Source of the DNA: RGIG7332 sp045589235
GTDB lineage: Bacteria; Bacillota; Clostridia; Oscillospirales; JAAYXM01
Direction of reading: 5' to 3'
Length of the DNA stretch: 36,263 nucleotides
NCBI GenBank assembly: GCA_045589235.1
Contig: JAZNOR010000046.1
Location: 1 to 36,263, forward strand
Of this stretch, positions 33,459 to 36,263 are shown piece by piece; within the stretch, counting starts at the first letter, position 1, and every line of letters starts with the position of its first letter. Both the position numbers and the translations under genes were made by a program. The notes below the pieces were generated by a model. That model was not told the DNA's origin and did no database searches. It saw only the letters and a list, made by a program, of their open reading frames with translations.

Positions 33459-35262
33459 GTCTGCCATCTCCTTTCACATCAATATTTACTACTTCAATTT
33501 TTGCGCCCGGTTGAACTTCATACCCTCCTTTGAATATTCCCTTGCCTTTACCAACAACTTTGCCTCCGAATTGATAAATTTCCGGAAGAACTTTTTTTTG
33601 ATTTGGGTTAAGCCATGTCGTTAAAGAACCTTTAACCTCTGTCAAAACCAATTTTCCATCCGGAGTTATGCTCATTATATCCATTCTGGTTTTTCTTCCA
33701 AATGGTGTCACAATTGTAATTTGCTTTTCACTGTAACAGCCAGCTTTTTCTTTATCCAAAAAAGCCATAGTTTCTGCTGTTGCTCCGATTTTTTTGTTTT
33801 TTTCAAACCTAACCTTCTGTTTTGTTTTTGGATCAATGAAATCGTCAACAATATATTCAACAACATTATCCTGTTCAAGCATTGTTGGCTTGTTGCTATT
33901 AACTGGTTGTTGTGTTACCTTTATCTCTTTTTTACTATTCGGGACGAGTTCTATCGGATCGCCGTTTACGCGACCCATAAGCACTTCCATCAACAATGCT
34001 TGTGCTTGAGCTGCCTGTTGTTGATTGTAATCAAATGACAGTTCGTCAAACGAGTTGTTTTTCAGGTAAAGATCGTAAGCCTTGTTTACTAACGACGTAA
34101 AGTCATTTGCTGCCCATTTTTCAAAAAACTTTTCTTCTCCGTCATACAAGCCAAATGCTACAAGGTCATCATATGTAACAACTTCACCCTTTTTTAACTT
34201 GCTGAATATTTTTCGTCTGATTTCAAGTGGAACACCACCAAAAATGTCCTCAGCATAGAAACCGAACTCTTTTTGAACTTCAGGATCTAAGTTTTTGAAA
34301 TTTTCTTGCAGATAGTTATAGATTTGGTCTGTTTCTTCGGGATTAACCCCATCAAGAAAGCTGGCAATGCCTTCGCCATTTCTTATTTTTTCACGGTCTG
34401 CCTCGCTGAAGTAATTGAAGTAAATTTCAAAAGCCTCTTCTAGCGCTTGCTCCTGTTTTCTTTTCTCTTCAGCTAACTCTGCCCTGTATTTTTCTTCATA
34501 CGCTCTTCTGGCAGCTTGCCTTTTGCTTTCATTTTCAGCAGCTTTGATTTTTTCAGCTTCAGCCAACCTTGCTCTATATTTATCTTCATATGTTCTTCTT
34601 GTGGCTTGGCCTTTGATTTCATCATCAGTAGCGGTATTTTCTCCACTTCTGATGTATCTTGAAATGCTTCGCAGAATGTTATTATCTTCAAGAAATCCCG
34701 GTTGACTTCCGAAAGCGCCATCTGCAAAATCCATTTCTTCTTCCGTTGGAAGATTCTTTAAATCAAGGTCTGCAAAAAAATCACTGCGCCTTTTTGAACC
34801 GTCTTCCCTATCCTCCTTTTCAGGGAAGTTATTTTCAGATGTTTTTTTAACTTTACCGATATTCTGCAAGCCTGCAGTCGGCACATTACCCAGTAAACTG
34901 CCAACCCCGGCACCCGAACTGTTGTTCTGTGATTTATAATACCACATACTTGGGAATTTGTCAAAGCTTTCTTGAATAACTCCCGAATTTTTATTCGGTG
35001 CATTTTCTTTCATTATTCTTGTCACTTCCGATGACATTGGCACTCCGAAAAAATTCTGTGGCGTTGGCTGGAACATGAGACTTTCTTTTTTATTACCTCC
35101 TTTACTGTATTGTGTTACCTTAGGTTCGCTTACCGTTTTTAAATGCGGAAGCTTTGTTACAACCGGTTCCTTTACTGTTGCAATCGGGAAAATCGGTTTA
35201 TACTTCGGGCTTTGCTTTATAAACCAATTATCTTTAGATGCGTTAAAAAAATTATTGTTCAA
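33436..35262 (-). CDS. polymorphic toxin with PD-(D/E)xK-like nuclease C-terminus
   Basis: About 608 residues. The N-terminal 200 have no signal peptide, LXG/WXG, PAAR or Rhs repeat; they are Pro/Lys/Val-rich, then contain the block shared with the orphan copy. Two 30-residue coiled-coil repeats (ARRAYEEKYRAELAEE type) cover about 218-275. A helical middle domain (about 280-430) is related to the orphan middle domain. The last 110 residues hold RMDIMSI, then LTEVKGS, giving Asp528, Glu542 and Lys544 of a restriction-endonuclease-like core. AAAGGAG lies 8 bp before a TTG at 35262; the ATG at 35286 has no site and is the alternative. It is followed by an overlapping immunity gene. Nuclease assignment is by motif; the delivery route is unknown. 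Confidence 0.75.
   Translation of the reverse strand: MNNNFFNASKDNWFIKQSPKYKPIFPIATVKEPVVTKLPHLKTVSEPKVTQYSKGGNKKESLMFQPTPQNFFGVPMSSEVTRIMKENAPNKNSGVIQESFDKFPSMWYYKSQNNSSGAGVGSLLGNVPTAGLQNIGKVKKTSENNFPEKEDREDGSKRRSDFFADLDLKNLPTEEEMDFADGAFGSQPGFLEDNNILRSISRYIRSGENTATDDEIKGQATRRTYEDKYRARLAEAEKIKAAENESKRQAARRAYEEKYRAELAEEKRKQEQALEEAFEIYFNYFSEADREKIRNGEGIASFLDGVNPEETDQIYNYLQENFKNLDPEVQKEFGFYAEDIFGGVPLEIRRKIFSKLKKGEVVTYDDLVAFGLYDGEEKFFEKWAANDFTSLVNKAYDLYLKNNSFDELSFDYNQQQAAQAQALLMEVLMGRVNGDPIELVPNSKKEIKVTQQPVNSNKPTMLEQDNVVEYIVDDFIDPKTKQKVRFEKNKKIGATAETMAFLDKEKAGCYSEKQITIVTPFGRKTRMDIMSITPDGKLVLTEVKGSLTTWLNPNQKKVLPEIYQFGGKVVGKGKGIFKGGYEVQPGAKIEVVNIDVKGDGRRVYTGIK
34471..34630 (-). repeat. 90-bp tandem repeat encoding a coiled coil
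   Basis: Two copies, starting at 34471 and 34561 (second copy incomplete), encode QAxRRxYExKYRAxLAEx units 30 residues apart in the full-length toxin. The orphan copy lacks them, so they lie where the two toxins diverge. Confidence 0.75.
34643..34973 (-). repeat. 331-bp block shared with the orphan toxin (full-length copy)
   Basis: This is the partner of 32641-32970 in the same orientation. It encodes residues about 99-206 of the full-length toxin. Confidence 0.88.
34936..34964 (-). promoter_or_regulatory. internal promoter-like sequence in the full-length toxin
   Basis: TTGACA, 17 bases, TATTAT on the minus strand, identical to the copy at 32933-32961. Here it would give transcripts for a toxin lacking its N-terminus. 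Confidence 0.35.
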
Positions 35263-35291
35263 ATACGCTTCTCCTTTCTCGAACATATATT

Positions 35292-35303
35292 CGGTTGCGA
35301 TTG
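35292..35303 (-). repeat. inverted copy of the island-flanking 12-mer
   Basis: CGGTTGCGATTG on the plus strand is the exact complement of CAATCGCAACCG at 30574-30585 and 33043-33054. It lies in the toxin leader, just after the expected transcription start. Confidence 0.75.
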
Positions 35304-35310
35304 CGGTAAC

Positions 35311-35339
35311 AGTATAGCATATGTTTTTCGCTTTTGCAA
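35311..35339 (-). promoter_or_regulatory. sigma-A promoter of the toxin operon
   Basis: TTGCAA, 17 bases, TATACT on the minus strand, about 48 bp before the TTG start at 35262. Confidence 0.8.
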
Positions 35340-35453
35340 CTACTTTTTCAGATTTTTTTATTTTATTCGCAACTTAAAACTTCGCTCTTTCCTCAAAAAT
35401 CGCTATATTACGCCAAAAAACAAATTTTTTCTTATTTATCTAAATTATTACTC

Positions 35454-35482
35454 TTGTCATTTATCGACAAAAGTGTTAAAAT
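35454..35482 (+). promoter_or_regulatory. promoter of the ATPase-ferredoxin unit with overlapping inverted repeat
   Basis: TTGTCA, 17 bases, TAAAAT. The -35 is part of TTGTC-N7-GACAA (35454-35470), a symmetrical element that could be an operator. Confidence 0.65.
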
Positions 35483-35519
35483 AAAGAGTAATCCAAATGC
35501 GAAGGGGGATTTTGCGGTA

Positions 35520-36182
35520 ATGGACTTTAAAAAGATAACGATTTTTGCCGGTCACTACGGCAGCGGTAAAACAAATCTCGCCGTAAATCTTGCCTTTTAC
35601 CACAAGTCGCTCGGTCGCGATGTAACGATTTGTGACCTTGATATCGTAAATCCCTATTTCCGTTCAAAAGACAGCGAAGAGGATTTTAAAAAGTCGGGCA
35701 TCCGTTTCATTTCATCGCCGTTTGCAAATTCAAATGTTGACCTGCCCTCAATTCCGGCGGAGGCATATTCTGTTTTTTCAAAGAGTGATACATATTCGGT
35801 TATTGACCTCGGTGGAGATGACAGAGGAGCATACGCACTTGGCAGATTTGCGGAATTTTTAACCGATGAAAATGAATATGATATGCTTATGGTGCTAAAT
35901 CAGTACCGTCCCGACACGCGCACACCAGAACAAGTGCTTGAAATCAAAAATGAAATTGAATCCGCTTGTCATGTTCGTTTTACGGGAATAGTAAATAACA
36001 GCAATCTCGGTCATGAAACGACGCTTGAAACACTTGAGTGCACCAAAAAGTTTGCTGAAGAAGTTTCATTACTTCTGGATTTACCGCTTGTTATGACAAG
36101 CTATGATAAATCAATTGGTACACCAAATGTGCCAAACCCGTTTGCAGTTGATGTTATGGCGAAAGACATTTGGCAGATTTAA
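35520..36182 (+). CDS. ParA/MinD-type P-loop ATPase linked to an oxidoreductase operon
   Basis: This 220-residue protein begins MDFKKITIFAGHYGSGKTN, where GHYGSGKTN is the Walker A motif. ICDLDIVNPYFRSKD is a MinD-like switch region, VIDLGGDD the Walker B/sensor region, and GIVNNSNLG follows. It is a stand-alone SIMIBI-class ATPase. A relative is often found upstream of 2-oxoacid:ferredoxin oxidoreductase genes in Clostridia, and a ferredoxin-like gene does follow here. A role in cofactor or cluster assembly is only a guess. The ATG at 35520 follows a GGGGG site 11 bases away; the open frame extends upstream through the promoter and is rejected there. Confidence 0.82.
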   Translation: MDFKKITIFAGHYGSGKTNLAVNLAFYHKSLGRDVTICDLDIVNPYFRSKDSEEDFKKSGIRFISSPFANSNVDLPSIPAEAYSVFSKSDTYSVIDLGGDDRGAYALGRFAEFLTDENEYDMLMVLNQYRPDTRTPEQVLEIKNEIESACHVRFTGIVNNSNLGHETTLETLECTKKFAEEVSLLLDLPLVMTSYDKSIGTPNVPNPFAVDVMAKDIWQI

Positions 36183-36226
36183 ATTATGTAAAACCAATTT
36201 CTAGATATATAAGGAGGTTTTTATCT

Positions 36227-36263
36227 ATGGCAAAGATTACATTCCGTGAGGACGAATGTAAGG
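36227..36263 (+). CDS. 5' end of a ferredoxin-like subunit, probably of a 2-oxoacid:ferredoxin oxidoreductase
   Basis: An AAGGAGG site and ATG open MAKITFREDECK before the window ends. This matches the start of 4Fe-4S delta subunits of 2-oxoacid:ferredoxin oxidoreductases, in which the first cluster Cys follows a DE(C)KG segment. It lies 44 bp after the ATPase gene. With only 12 residues, this is a context-supported guess. Confidence 0.55.
   Translation, partial: MAKITFREDECK

Noticed and set aside
33436..35286. LXG- or Rhs-type toxin assignment for the full-length toxin
   Set aside because: No LXG motif, YD repeats or PAAR features are present in the translation.

Overview
This window reads as chromosome from a low-to-medium GC, endospore-lineage Firmicute of class Clostridia, probably a gut-type Oscillospirales/Eubacteriales relative. 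The clues are a Spo0A homologue, Rex, a PyrK/PyrD-B pair, a DUF1385-prmC pair, a SpoVB-like flippase, strong Shine-Dalgarno sites and canonical TTGACA-17-TATAAT promoters. Genus cannot be told from the sequence alone.

Layout. (1) 1-3286, minus: L-rhamnose catabolism. Rhamnulokinase is followed by a class II aldolase and an SDR dehydrogenase, which look like the two halves of the usual RhaE-RhaW fusion encoded separately; another gene begins at 34 and leaves the window. (2) 3388-6298: an E2-like acyltransferase-fold protein without its catalytic histidine, a 36-residue cysteine-ended membrane peptide, a MATE transporter and a hairpin-rich gap. (3) 6299-9320, minus: isocitrate-dehydrogenase-family enzyme, rex and an SLH-domain protein in one transcription unit. 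(4) 9321-9738: AT-rich non-coding DNA with one perfect DnaA box and several near matches. (5) 9739-24274, minus: a 14.5-kb run of tightly packed genes (lipoprotein, response regulator, histidine kinase, DUF1385, prmC, recA, recX, rimO, pgsA, cysS, polA, rimI, tsaD) ending in a strong terminator. (6) 24393-28964, plus: pyrK, pyrD, a phosphatase-GNAT fusion and a SpoVB/MurJ-like flippase. (7) 28966-30573: a formate/nitrite-family channel and, divergently, a Spo0A homologue whose receiver has lost the phospho-acceptor aspartate. (8) 30574-35339: an accessory polymorphic-toxin island. (9) 35454-end, plus: a ParA/MinD-type ATPase followed by the start of a ferredoxin-like subunit, probably of a 2-oxoacid:ferredoxin oxidoreductase.

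The most notable part is the island. A complete toxin gene (PD-(D/E)xK-like nuclease C-terminus) with a DUF6572-type immunity gene is followed by a second cassette. That cassette has a truncated, frameshifted copy of the same N-terminal region, a related middle domain, a different C-terminal toxin (GH-E type HNH nuclease) and a different immunity protein (ankyrin repeats plus Imm33/DUF2185-like domain). A 330-bp block about 95% identical by eye is shared by both toxin genes, and the 3' flanks share a hairpin plus a 24-bp direct repeat. A 12-bp core of that repeat recurs inverted in the leader of the first toxin, so it brackets the island. This is the expected layout of a swap-ready orphan toxin cassette. 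The N-terminal and middle domains match no delivery domain I recognise.

The second notable point is Spo0A: the DNA-binding half is intact, but the receiver has Asn at the phosphorylation site and Ala in place of one acidic-pocket Asp. This suggests a phosphorelay-independent regulator, or decay of sporulation control in this lineage.
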